A DNA stretch of 64,000 bases from the NCBI RefSeq assembly GCF_000720115.1, contig NZ_JOIR01000025.1:21327-85326 (forward strand), read 5' to 3'. The notes beneath the pieces were generated by a model. That model saw nothing but the letters and a program-made list of their open reading frames with translations, made no database searches and was not told the DNA's origin. The DNA is from Streptomyces sp. NRRL F-2580 (lineage in GTDB: Bacteria > Actinomycetota > Actinomycetes > Streptomycetales > Streptomycetaceae). Positions 20,110 to 28,731 of this stretch are shown piece after piece. Made by a program: the position numbers and the translations under genes. Position 1 is the stretch's first letter; each line of letters starts with the position of its first letter.

Positions 20110-21390
20110 ACACCCTACGAAGATCCGTACCTGATCATCTCCTCCGACTGCCACGCGGGCCTGCCCACGGAGCGGTACCGGCCCTACCTCGACTCCCGCT
20201 TCCACCCCCAGTTCGACGAGTTCCTCGGCGAGCGCGACGCCCGCCGCGCGGAGGCCACCCGGCTCGGCGTCCGCAACGAGGCCTTCGCCGAGAAGTGGTT
20301 CCACGACCACGAGGAAGGCCTGCGGGGCGGCTGGGACACCGGGCAGCGGCTGAAGGAACTCGACGGCGACGGCGTGGCCGCCGAAGTCGTCTTCCCCGAC
20401 GCGGACGCCGTCGACAGCCAGACCGCGGCCCCCTTCGGAGTGGGCCTCGGCCTCTCCGGCGACCAGGACCCCGAGCTCGGCATGGCGGGCGCGCAGGCCC
20501 ACAACCGCTGGCTGGCGGAGTTCGTCTCCGAGCATCCCGAGCGGCACTGCGGGGTCGCCCTGCTCCCCATCACGGGCGAACCGTCGAAGGTCGTCGCCGA
20601 GATCCACCGGGCCAAGGAGTCCGGGCTGGGCGCGCTGATGATCCCCGCCATGTGGGTGGACAAGGCGCCCTACCACGACCGCCGCTACGACCCCGTGTGG
20701 GCGGCGGCGGCCGAGACGCGGATGCCGATCGTCACCCACTCCGGGTCCTCGCCGCGCCACGAGTACGGCGACCACCTGGGCATCTTCGTCTCCGAGGTCA
20801 CCTGGTGGCCGGCCCGCCCGCTGTGGTTCCTGCTCTGGTCGGGGGTCTTCGAGCGCCACCCCGGCCTCAAGTTCGGCGTGGCGGAATCCGGCTGCTGGTG
20901 GCTGCCGAACCAGCTGTGGTTCATGGACCGGCTCTACCTCGGCGCGCACGGCGGCAAGAAGCTCTCCCCGTTCGAGGAGCTGAAGCGGCCGCCGAGCGAG
21001 TACCTGGACCGCCAGGTCTTCGTCTGCGCCACCAACACCAAACGGCGCGAACTCGCCCAGCGCTACGAGATCGGCGTGGACAACATCCTGTGGGGCTCGG
21101 ACTTCCCGCACCCGGAAGGCACTTGGCCCGACACCCGGAACTGGCTGCGCAAGACCTTCCACGACATCCCCGTCGACGAGACCCGCCGGATGCTCGGCCT
21201 CGCGGCGGCCGAGGTCTTCGGCTTCGACACGCAGAAGCTCGCTCCCGTCGCCCGCCGGATCGGCCCCACCCAGGCCGAGCTGGGCCAGTCCCCGGACCAG
21301 GCGGCGGTGGCGGCCTCCTGGGCACGCTCGCGCGAGACGGGCCGCCACTGGCTCACCGGCGGCGACTTCCCGGTACTGGGGGTCTCGTGA
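20077..21390 (+). CDS. Amidohydrolase family protein (first of tandem pair)
   Basis: A 437-residue TIM-barrel enzyme of the amidohydrolase-2 family, which includes decarboxylases and hydrolases. The N-terminal strand has SSDCHAG, the middle VTHSGSSP, and the C-terminal metal-ligand region WGSDFPHPEGTW. The first HxH motif of classical members is replaced by DCH. The start is ambiguous because of the 12-bp repeat; GTG 20077 has GAGGGG nine bases upstream. Thirteen bases follow the SDR stop. It is paralogous to the next gene (shared DGxxAEVVFP, QAHNRWLAxF, RNPGLK-type segments). Confidence 0.92.
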   Translation: MSDIVSDIVSDTPYEDPYLIISSDCHAGLPTERYRPYLDSRFHPQFDEFLGERDARRAEATRLGVRNEAFAEKWFHDHEEGLRGGWDTGQRLKELDGDGVAAEVVFPDADAVDSQTAAPFGVGLGLSGDQDPELGMAGAQAHNRWLAEFVSEHPERHCGVALLPITGEPSKVVAEIHRAKESGLGALMIPAMWVDKAPYHDRRYDPVWAAAAETRMPIVTHSGSSPRHEYGDHLGIFVSEVTWWPARPLWFLLWSGVFERHPGLKFGVAESGCWWLPNQLWFMDRLYLGAHGGKKLSPFEELKRPPSEYLDRQVFVCATNTKRRELAQRYEIGVDNILWGSDFPHPEGTWPDTRNWLRKTFHDIPVDETRRMLGLAAAEVFGFDTQKLAPVARRIGPTQAELGQSPDQAAVAASWARSRETGRHWLTGGDFPVLGVS

Positions 21391-22616
21391 TGACGGACGG
21401 CCAGGACCGCTACACGGTCATCTCGGCGGACTGCCACGCGGGCGCCGACCTGCTGGACTACAAGCCGTACCTGGAGAAGCGGTACCACGACGACTTCGAC
21501 GCCTGGGCCGCCGGCTACGTGAACCCGTACGAGGACCTCCTCGCGGACACGGCGGACCGCAACTGGAACTCCGCGCGGCGCCTCGCGGAGCTGGAGGCGG
21601 ACGGCATCGTCGCCGAGGTCGTCTTCCCCAACACCATCCCGCCGTTCTTCCCCAAGGCCTCGCTCATGGCGCAGCCGCCGACGGCCGCCGAGTACGAGAT
21701 GCGCTGGGCCGGCCTCCAGGCCCACAACCGCTGGCTGGCGGACTTCTGCGCGGACGCGCCGGGCCGGCGCGCGGGCGTGGTGCAGATCCTCCTCAACGAC
21801 GTGGACGCGGCGGTGAAGGAGATCCGCCGCACGAAGGAGGCGGGCCTCACGGGCGGCATCCTGCTGCCCGGCGTCCCGCCCGGCTCCCCGGTCCCGGAGC
21901 TCTACTCGGCGGCGTACGACCCCATCTGGGCGGTCTGCGACGAACTGGACGTCCCGGTCAACCACCACGGCGGCTCGGCGTCCCCGCCGCTGGGCGAGGA
22001 ACCGGCCGCCCGCGCGGTCTTCATGGTGGAGACCACGTGGTTCTCGCACCGCGCCCTGTGGCACCTCATCTTCGGCGGTGCCTTCCGCCGCAACCCGGGC
22101 CTCAAACTGGTCCTGACGGAACAGGGATCCGGCTGGATCCCGGGCGTGCTGGAGATGCTGGACTACTACCACGGCCGCCTGGTCGCGGCCTCGGCCACGG
22201 CGGAGGCCAAGTTCGGGGCGGGCCTCGCGGAGTCGATGGGCAGCGGCCCGAGCGAGGTCTGGCGGGAGAACTGTTTCGTGGGGGCCAGCTTCATGCGCCC
22301 CCACGAGGTCCCGCTCCGGGACCGGATCGGCCTCGACAAGATCATGTGGGGCAGCGACTACCCGCACGACGAGGGCACCACCCCCTTCTCCCGCGAAGGC
22401 CTCCGCATCGCCTACGCGGGCCTCCCGCGCGAGGAGGTCGCGGCGATGGCCGGCGGCAACGCGGCCCGCGTCTACGGCTTCGACCTCTCCCTCCTGGACC
22501 CCCTCGCGGCCAAGCACGGCCCGACGGTCGCGGAGGTAGCCGAACCCCTGACGCACACCCCATCGGAAGCCACGAGCCCGGCCTTCGCCAAGGGGGGCTC
22601 GGTCCGGGTCTGGTAG
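21390..22616 (+). CDS. Amidohydrolase family protein (second of tandem pair)
   Basis: A 408-residue amidohydrolase-2 family enzyme, paralogous to the preceding one. It shows ISADCHAG at the N-terminus, QAHNRWLADFC, VNHHGGSASPP in the middle and WGSDYPHDEGT near the C-terminus. The ATG overlaps the upstream stop by one base, so the genes are coupled. Two such enzymes together could form a heteromer or act on sequential substrates. The C-terminal third uses a more relaxed synonymous pattern than its neighbours, still high GC. Confidence 0.92.
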   Translation: MTDGQDRYTVISADCHAGADLLDYKPYLEKRYHDDFDAWAAGYVNPYEDLLADTADRNWNSARRLAELEADGIVAEVVFPNTIPPFFPKASLMAQPPTAAEYEMRWAGLQAHNRWLADFCADAPGRRAGVVQILLNDVDAAVKEIRRTKEAGLTGGILLPGVPPGSPVPELYSAAYDPIWAVCDELDVPVNHHGGSASPPLGEEPAARAVFMVETTWFSHRALWHLIFGGAFRRNPGLKLVLTEQGSGWIPGVLEMLDYYHGRLVAASATAEAKFGAGLAESMGSGPSEVWRENCFVGASFMRPHEVPLRDRIGLDKIMWGSDYPHDEGTTPFSREGLRIAYAGLPREEVAAMAGGNAARVYGFDLSLLDPLAAKHGPTVAEVAEPLTHTPSEATSPAFAKGGSVRVW

Positions 22617-22636
22617 CCAGGCCTTGCAGGAGCGGC

Positions 22637-25600
22637 TCACCAGGGGTAGGTGAGCCGCTCCGGCGGGATCGCATCGGCTCCCCTGAGCCGGACGTTGTGG
22701 CCGACCTCGATGGCGAGCCGGTCCAGGTCCGCGAGAGGCGTGAGGTCGTATGCACCACCGTTGTACAGACTGAGCCTGGTCAGTTCGGGAAGCTCCTTCA
22801 GCGCGTGCAGCCCACCGGGGGTCCGGGAGTTGTTCAGGAAGAGGGAGGTCAGCCGAGGGCAGCGCAGAGCCACCGCCGCGTCGAGTTCCTCGTGGTCCAG
22901 GATCTGGAGTCCGGTCAGCCGGTCGGTGCCGCGAAGCCCGGCGAAGTCCGCGGCCTGCCGGCGGCCGCAGAGCGTCAGCCAGCGCAGCTCCGGCCAGGGG
23001 GCTATGTCGTCCAGGGCCAGCGGCGAGGCGTCGGGCTGAAGGTGGAGTGTGTGCAGCCGGGGATGGGCCGGCAGGTCCGACACCCGGTCCGTTCCGGCCG
23101 GCCGGTAATTGAGGCTGAGCTGGCGGAGCGCGTCCATGTCCGTCAGAGGAGCGAGCCTGAGAGTGTCCGCAACGGCCGTCAGACTGAGGTAGTCGAGCGG
23201 CAACGCGGTCAGCGCTTCCAGGCCCGAGACGTTCCGGCAGTGGTACAGACCCAGATAGATCAGGTTCTCGAATCCGGCAAGAGGCCCGAGGTCGGTCAGG
23301 GCGGTGTTCCGGAACAGCGTCAGGTGCGTCAGCTGCCGCTGGGCCATGACCTCGGCGGGCAGGTCCCCGTCCCAGGTGAGGTGGAGCTGATGGAGGCCGC
23401 GCAGGTGGTCCAACGCGGCCAGCTGAGCCCCGCAGACCAGCGGAACCATTACGTCCTCCAGCCGGGTGTGGGCCAGAACGGTCTCGGCATAGGCCTTGGC
23501 GTCCGGGAACCGCGGCCAGCCGTGTGCCAGTTGCTGCCTCACCTTCTGTCGGTCGTCCGTCCGTGAGCGCGTCAGGAACTCCAGCGCCTGGTCGCCGCCG
23601 ACCAGCCACGCCGTTCGCAGCGCCGCCGCGGCCTCGTCCTCGTTCAGGTGCTCCGTGGCCGGCAGCAGTTCCAGCACCAGCGGTCCCGCCTTCGCCAGTT
23701 CGTCCGCCTGAGAGAACCGGGTGGGCGGTAGCAGTTCCCCGGTTCGGGCCTGTACCTCGGCCCGGACGGCGGGGTCCAGTTCGGGGGCGTGTTCCAGGCA
23801 GGCCGCCGCGAGCAGGATCAGCCGGCTGCGGGCGCCTTTGGTCTTGTCGGCGCGGCGGAGCAGGCCCCGCAGGATGTGGGTCCGCTCGTCGGGGCGGCCG
23901 TGGCCCACGGCCATGCGGATGACGTCGTCCCAGGTGTCGTCGTGGGCGTTCTTCACCAGGACACCGAAGTCGCGGGACTCCACGGCCGCCTTGGCGCCCA
24001 AGTAGTCCTGGAAGGTGCGGTGGACGAAGAGCACCGAGCCCGGTGCCGGCTCCAGCAGCAGCCCGCTGCGGATCAGCAGGTGGGAGAAGACCTGTTCCGC
24101 ATCGCCCTGCCCGCGCACCTGCGGCATCGCGGCCAGCCATTCGTCCACCATCCCGATGGCCTCGTCCCGCCCCGCCTCCACCTGGCCGTTCCTGATCAGC
24201 CAGTAGGCGAACCGCTGGAGCAGAGCGATCTGTTCGTCCCGGGTGAGGTAGACCCCCTCGACCCCGCTGATCTCCCGCTCCGTATCCCGCCGGACCAGCA
24301 GCATGTCCAGCGCGGCGTCATACAGCTCCTTGCGGGCCCGCGGCAGCTGCATCCGCCGGTCCTGGTTCAGTGCGCACAGCAGCGCGCACATCAGCGGGTT
24401 GGTGGCCAGCCGGGCCAGGTCGCGGCGGGCTCCCACGGCTTCCAGCAAAGAGGCCTCGTACGCGTCCGCCTCCTGCCCCTCCGCGCGGGCCGCCGCGTGC
24501 CAGTGCGCGACGAACGCCCGGATGTCCTGCTGCTCCATCGCCAGCATGGAGTGCGTGGTGAACCCCTGGCCCGCGAGCCAGTCCTCCGGGACCGCGGACG
24601 GCCGGGTGGTCACCACGTACCGGGCCCTCGGGAAGGCGGAGACGAGCGAGCGCAGCCAGGTCTCCGTACGGGCGCGCAGTCGCTGCGGGACCTCGTCCAC
24701 GCCGTCGACCAGGACCAGCGCCCGGCCGCTGAGCATGAGGTCCTCCACCCAGCCCGGCGGTGCGGACAGGGGGACGCCGCTGGCGCGCAGGAAGTCCTCG
24801 GGAAGCGGCAGGCTGTCGGACGAGGTGAAGGAGCGCAGGCGCAGCACAAAGGGGACGCAGGTGCTCCACGGGCCGTCCGTCTGCCGGGCGGCGTTGAGGG
24901 CCAGCCACTGGACCAGCGTCGACTTCCCCGAGCCCGCCGGGCCGCGCAGCAGGACCCGCTCGGTTGAGGCGAGGGCCTGCTCGGCCCTCAACGGGGTCTG
25001 GTGCGCCTCCGGGCCGCCGGGCAGCAGCGGTTGTTCGCCGCTCACCGCCAGGCTGATGTAGGCCACGTCCAGCGGCCATTCCCGGCGGGAGCGGCTGAGG
25101 GTGAGGCCGAAGAGCTGGAGGCGGCCGTGGGTGTCGGCGACGTACTGCGCGTACCGCTCCTCGAAGGCGTACGCGGCCCCGTCGGAGCGGCTCGCCAGCC
25201 GGTCCACCGCCTGGGCCAACTCGCCGGTCCGGCGTACCAGTTCCACCCCCGCGCGGGCCCCGAACCCCGGCAGGGTCGTCACGTACTCCAGCACGTGGGC
25301 GCAGCACAGCCGGACCAGGTCCCGGTACGCGGCTTCGGCCGCCGCGCTCAGGCCGGCCCCGGGCGGGACGGGCAGGGCGGCCGCCAGCACCGCCGGGTCC
25401 AGGTCCGCCGCGAAGAGGGCGTCGACGTCCACCGCCCCCGCCCGGGCGAAGGCCCCGGCCACCGTGTCCAGTACGGCCAGCCGTTCGTGCTCCGGCAACC
25501 TGGCCGCAGCCGCGCCCAGCCGGTCCGCCAGCGTCGCGGCCAGCCGGCGGATCTCGGGCTCGCCCAGCCGTACCGGGCGGCGCCAGCGGGCGGCCGGGCG

Positions 25601-25711
25601 CACCGGTGCGTCCGCGAGTCCCGCTCCGGGTACCTGGCCGAGGCGCGACCGCAGCAGTGTCCCCGCCGCGGTGCCCGCCGTACGTAAAAGAGCCGTCTCC
25701 AAACCTGTCAT
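22637..25711 (-). CDS. NACHT-domain STAND NTPase with C-terminal leucine-rich repeats
   Basis: A 1,024-residue NLR-like protein. Residues 1-230 form an Ala/Leu-rich helical N-terminal domain with no obvious enzyme motif. The NACHT NTPase follows: Walker A GPAGSGKST (257-265), Walker B LVLVDGVDE (332-340, with the extra acidic residue typical of NACHT) and sensor-like VVTTRPSA (366-373). A helical region spans about 390-740 and includes FVHRTFQDYLGAKAA. From about 760 to the end lie irregular leucine-rich repeats (LTHLTLFRNTALTDLGPL, LIYLGLYHC, LRQLSLNY, LRWLTLCG, LTSLFLNNS, LTRLSLYNG). Bacterial NACHT proteins include antiphage sensors; others regulate cell processes. It is monocistronic and divergent from a hydroxylase gene. 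Confidence 0.92.
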   Translation of the reverse strand: MTGLETALLRTAGTAAGTLLRSRLGQVPGAGLADAPVRPAARWRRPVRLGEPEIRRLAATLADRLGAAAARLPEHERLAVLDTVAGAFARAGAVDVDALFAADLDPAVLAAALPVPPGAGLSAAAEAAYRDLVRLCCAHVLEYVTTLPGFGARAGVELVRRTGELAQAVDRLASRSDGAAYAFEERYAQYVADTHGRLQLFGLTLSRSRREWPLDVAYISLAVSGEQPLLPGGPEAHQTPLRAEQALASTERVLLRGPAGSGKSTLVQWLALNAARQTDGPWSTCVPFVLRLRSFTSSDSLPLPEDFLRASGVPLSAPPGWVEDLMLSGRALVLVDGVDEVPQRLRARTETWLRSLVSAFPRARYVVTTRPSAVPEDWLAGQGFTTHSMLAMEQQDIRAFVAHWHAAARAEGQEADAYEASLLEAVGARRDLARLATNPLMCALLCALNQDRRMQLPRARKELYDAALDMLLVRRDTEREISGVEGVYLTRDEQIALLQRFAYWLIRNGQVEAGRDEAIGMVDEWLAAMPQVRGQGDAEQVFSHLLIRSGLLLEPAPGSVLFVHRTFQDYLGAKAAVESRDFGVLVKNAHDDTWDDVIRMAVGHGRPDERTHILRGLLRRADKTKGARSRLILLAAACLEHAPELDPAVRAEVQARTGELLPPTRFSQADELAKAGPLVLELLPATEHLNEDEAAAALRTAWLVGGDQALEFLTRSRTDDRQKVRQQLAHGWPRFPDAKAYAETVLAHTRLEDVMVPLVCGAQLAALDHLRGLHQLHLTWDGDLPAEVMAQRQLTHLTLFRNTALTDLGPLAGFENLIYLGLYHCRNVSGLEALTALPLDYLSLTAVADTLRLAPLTDMDALRQLSLNYRPAGTDRVSDLPAHPRLHTLHLQPDASPLALDDIAPWPELRWLTLCGRRQAADFAGLRGTDRLTGLQILDHEELDAAVALRCPRLTSLFLNNSRTPGGLHALKELPELTRLSLYNGGAYDLTPLADLDRLAIEVGHNVRLRGADAIPPERLTYPW

Positions 25712-25768
25712 CCCCCACCGTCCCCTCGGCTGGACATCATCTCGCGAACCATCGGTAACCCCGATGGA

Positions 25769-25780
25769 TACCGATCGGTA
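25769..25780. promoter_or_regulatory. Palindrome and repeat between NACHT and hydroxylase genes
   Basis: TACCGATCGGTA is a perfect 12-bp palindrome, and ATCGGTAAC occurs twice (25751-25759 and 25774-25782) in the 113-base divergent promoter region. Likely an operator affecting one or both genes. The regulator is not in sight. Confidence 0.6.
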
Positions 25781-25824
25781 ACAACCTCTAGCGGTCCCCC
25801 CGGAGGCGCCTCTATGGTGCGCTC

Positions 25825-26820
25825 ATGCCGAACCTGCCCGATGTCGTGCTGTGGTCCATACCGGCCTTCGTGCTGCTCACCGTCCTGGAGGTGGTGAGCT
25901 ACCGGATCCATCCCGACGAGGACGCGGCCGGGTACGACACCAAGGACGCGGCCACGAGCATCACCATGGGGCTCGGCAGCATCGGCTTCGACCTGCTGTG
26001 GAAGATCCCGGTCGTCGCCGTCTTCACCGCGGTCTACGAACTCACCCCGCTGCGGGTGCCGTTCCTGTGGTGGACCGCCCTGCTGATGCTGCTCGCGCAG
26101 GACTTCCTCTACTACTGGCAGCACCGGCTCCACCACGTCATCCGCATCCTGTGGGCCTGCCACGTGGTGCACCACAGCAGCAAGCGGTTCAACCTCACCA
26201 CCGCCCTGCGCCAGCCCTGGACCAGTGCCACCACCTGGTGGTTCTACCTCCCGATGGTGGCCCTCGGCGTCCACCCCGCGGCGATCCCCTTCTGCTACGG
26301 ACTCAACCTCCTCTACCAGTTCTGGGTCCACACCGAGCGGATCGGCAAGCTGCCCCGCGCCTACGAGTACGTCTTCAACACCCCCTCCCACCACCGCGTC
26401 CACCACGCCTCGCAGGGCGGATACCTGGACCGCAACTTCGGCGGGATCCTGATCGTCTGGGACCGGATGTTCGGCTCCTGGGTGGGGGAGACGGAGCGGC
26501 CCGTCTACGGGCTCACCAAGAACATCGACACCCACAACCCGCTGCGCGTGGCCACCCACGAGTACGCGGCCATCGCACAGGACGTGCGCGCCGCCGCGAA
26601 CTGGCGCGAGCGCGCCGGACGGGTCTTCCGCGGTCCGGGCTGGCAGCCCGCCGCCCCGGCCGCCGCCCCGGCCGCCGCCGCGGCCCCCGCCCCGGAAACC
26701 CACGCCCCGGCCGAAGCCCCCGCCGTGGACGTCGCCGCCGAAGCCCACGCCCCCGCCGGAGCTCCCGCCGTGGACGCCGCCGCCGACGCCCGGACCTCCG
26801 TACGGGAGACCACCGCGTGA
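25825..26820 (+). CDS. Sterol desaturase/fatty acid hydroxylase superfamily protein
   Basis: A 331-residue di-iron membrane enzyme. The eight-histidine signature is present: HRLHH (100-104), HVVHH (113-117) and HHRVHH (189-194), between hydrophobic segments. The superfamily includes sterol desaturases, fatty acid hydroxylases and alkylglycerol monooxygenase. The last 60 residues are an Ala/Pro/Glu-rich repetitive tail (APAEAPAVDVAAEAHAPAGAPAVDAAADA), probably disordered and absent from the core family. Its stop overlaps the next GTG (GTGA), so it is coupled to a lysoplasmalogenase-type gene, which points to ether-lipid chemistry. Confidence 0.9.
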   Translation: MPNLPDVVLWSIPAFVLLTVLEVVSYRIHPDEDAAGYDTKDAATSITMGLGSIGFDLLWKIPVVAVFTAVYELTPLRVPFLWWTALLMLLAQDFLYYWQHRLHHVIRILWACHVVHHSSKRFNLTTALRQPWTSATTWWFYLPMVALGVHPAAIPFCYGLNLLYQFWVHTERIGKLPRAYEYVFNTPSHHRVHHASQGGYLDRNFGGILIVWDRMFGSWVGETERPVYGLTKNIDTHNPLRVATHEYAAIAQDVRAAANWRERAGRVFRGPGWQPAAPAAAPAAAAAPAPETHAPAEAPAVDVAAEAHAPAGAPAVDAAADARTSVRETTA

Positions 26821-27506
26821 GCACCGCTCCGTCCCCGGAACGCCCGGCCCCCTCCTGGGCCGCCGGCCGCGCGCCGGCCGGCCGGGACCGCCTCGGCCGC
26901 CTCGCCCTCGTGGCCTTCGCCGCGGCCACCGCCGTCGACCTCGTCTCGCTGCTGGCCGACTGGCACCTCGGGCACCTCGTCGCCAAGCCGCTGCTGATGC
27001 CGCTGCTCGTCGCCCACGTGATCACCCGCGGCGCGCCCCGGCCGCTGGTCGCCGCCCTGCTGTTCGGCTGGGGCGGGGACCTGGCCCTGCTCTTCGACGC
27101 CGAGCCCGCGTTCCTCGTCGGCATGGGCTCCTTCGCCGTCGGGCACGTCTGCTACCTCGTCCTCTTCGGCAAGCGGCCCGCGAACCCGCTGCTCGGGGGC
27201 GCGTACGCACTCGCCCTCCTCGGGACAGTCGCCCTGCTCTGGTCCGACCTGCCGGGCGACCTGCGGATCCCGGTCGCCGGCTACAGCCTGCTGCTCACCG
27301 CCATGGCGTTCCGCTCCAGCGCCCTCGGCCTGCGGGCCGGCATCGGCGGCGCGCTGTTCCTGCTCTCCGACACCCTCATCGCCTCCGGGGTCGCCGCATG
27401 GCCCCAGCTGCCCCGCCCGGACTTCTGGATCATGGCCACCTACGTGGCCGCCCAGTACCTCCTGGCCACCGGTTCGACAGCCACCCGGGAAGCAGGCGTA
27501 CCGTAG
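26817..27506 (+). CDS. YhhN family (lysoplasmalogenase-like) membrane protein
   Basis: A 229-residue multi-helix membrane protein of the YhhN/TMEM86 family. After a Pro-rich cytoplasmic start the pattern KPLLMPLLVAHVI, LLFGWGGDLALLF, FAVGHVCYLVLF, LFLLSDTLIA is typical, with the conserved Asp residues of GGD and SDTL. Animal TMEM86B hydrolyses the vinyl-ether bond of lysoplasmalogens; the bacterial activity is presumed. It overlaps the preceding hydroxylase gene by four bases. Confidence 0.9.
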   Translation: MSTAPSPERPAPSWAAGRAPAGRDRLGRLALVAFAAATAVDLVSLLADWHLGHLVAKPLLMPLLVAHVITRGAPRPLVAALLFGWGGDLALLFDAEPAFLVGMGSFAVGHVCYLVLFGKRPANPLLGGAYALALLGTVALLWSDLPGDLRIPVAGYSLLLTAMAFRSSALGLRAGIGGALFLLSDTLIASGVAAWPQLPRPDFWIMATYVAAQYLLATGSTATREAGVP

Positions 27507-27561
27507 GACGGTCCTCAGTCGTACAAGACTGAACAACCCCGAGCCGGAGGACTGCACCACC

Positions 27562-28605
27562 ATGCGCGCCACCGTCATCCACGCCCCGCACGACATCCGT
27601 GTGGAGGAGGTGCCCGACGCTGCGATCCAGCGCCCCGAGGACGCCGTCGTCCGTGTCCTGCGCGCCTGTATCTGCGGCAGCGACCTGTGGGCCTACCGCG
27701 GCGAGGCCGCGCGCCAGCCCGGCCAGCGCATCGGCCACGAGTTCCTGGGCATCGTCGAGGAGACCGGTTCCGCCGTGGCCGGCCTGAGCGCCGGTGACCT
27801 GGTCGTCGCGCCGTTCATGTGGTCCGACGGCACCTGCGAGTACTGCAAGGAGGGCCTGTTCACCTCCTGCGACCACGGCGGTTTCTGGGGCTCGGTCGGC
27901 CACGACGGCGGCCAGGGCGAGGCCGTCCGGGTCCCGCACGCCGACGGCACCCTGGTCAAGCTGCCCGCCGAGGCCGTCTCCGACGACCACCTGCTGACCG
28001 GTCTGCTCGCGCTCTCCGACGTCATGGGCACCGGCCACCACGCCGCGCTGGGCGCGGGGGTCCGCCCGGGCTCCACGGTCGCCGTCGTCGGCGACGGCGC
28101 GGTCGGCCTGTGCGGCGTCCTCGCCGCCAAGCGCCTGGGCGCCGAGCGGATCATCGCACTGGGCCGCCACACCGTCCGTACCGACATAGCCAGGCTCTTC
28201 GGGGCCACCGACGTCGTCGCCGAGCGCGGCGAGGCCGCCGAGGCGGCCGTGCGCGAGCTCACCGGCGGCCGGGGCGCCCACGCGGTCATCGAGGCGGTCG
28301 GCACCGAGCAGTCCATGCGCACCGCGGTGAACATCACCCGCGACGGCGGGGCCGTCGGCTACGTCGGTGTCCCGCACGGCAGCGGCACCGGCCTCGACCT
28401 CGGCGTGATGTTCGACCGCAACATCACCCTGCGCGGTGGCGTCGCCCCGGTCCGCGCGTACATCCCGGAGCTGCTGGAGGACGTGCTCAGCGGCGCGATC
28501 GACCCGTCGCCCGTCTTCGACCGGGCCGTGTCCCTGGACGAGGTCCCGGACGGCTACCGCGCGATGGACGACCGCAGCGCGCTCAAGGTGCTGATCACGC
28601 CCTGA
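27562..28605 (+). CDS. Zinc-dependent alcohol dehydrogenase (MDR family)
   Basis: A 347-residue medium-chain dehydrogenase. Catalytic zinc ligands are seen in CICGSDLWAYRG (about 37-48) and RIGHEFLGIVEE (about 58-69). The structural zinc region is incomplete: CEYCKEGLFTSCDHG has three cysteines. The NAD(P) motif is VVGDGAVG. ATG 27562 follows CGGAGG. It is 55 bases after yhhN, with a short inverted repeat CAGTC/GACTG at about 27516-27531 between, so it may have its own promoter. The substrate is unknown; a fatty aldehyde is one possibility given the neighbours. Confidence 0.92.
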   Translation: MRATVIHAPHDIRVEEVPDAAIQRPEDAVVRVLRACICGSDLWAYRGEAARQPGQRIGHEFLGIVEETGSAVAGLSAGDLVVAPFMWSDGTCEYCKEGLFTSCDHGGFWGSVGHDGGQGEAVRVPHADGTLVKLPAEAVSDDHLLTGLLALSDVMGTGHHAALGAGVRPGSTVAVVGDGAVGLCGVLAAKRLGAERIIALGRHTVRTDIARLFGATDVVAERGEAAEAAVRELTGGRGAHAVIEAVGTEQSMRTAVNITRDGGAVGYVGVPHGSGTGLDLGVMFDRNITLRGGVAPVRAYIPELLEDVLSGAIDPSPVFDRAVSLDEVPDGYRAMDDRSALKVLITP

Positions 28606-28661
28606 CCGGATGGCCGGATGGCCGGATGCTCGGTCGGACTGATGGCCGGATGACTCGTTGA

Positions 28662-28703
28662 ACGGACGGGCCGGGCGGGGTGATCCCCGCCCGGCCCGTC
28701 CGT
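28662..28703. terminator. Bidirectional terminator between convergent genes
   Basis: A perfect 19-bp stem (28662-28680 with 28685-28703) around a TGAT loop, between the dehydrogenase and the oppositely oriented subtilase. Confidence 0.9.
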
Positions 28704-28731
28704 TTCCCGTCCTCCGCTCCTGCCGCGGGGG

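Noticed and set aside
21063..24140. A 1,025-codon minus-strand frame spanning amidohydrolase and NACHT genes
   Set aside because: It covers antisense of one gene and a shifted frame of another. Composition is Arg/Gly/Pro-rich noise.
22637..28605. Mobile or defence island around the NACHT gene
   Set aside because: No integrase, transposase, tRNA or attachment repeats are visible, and GC and codon bias match the surroundings.
28609..28655. Repeated CCGGATGG units after the dehydrogenase gene
   Set aside because: Short degenerate simple repeat with no dyad or coding meaning beyond the nearby terminator.
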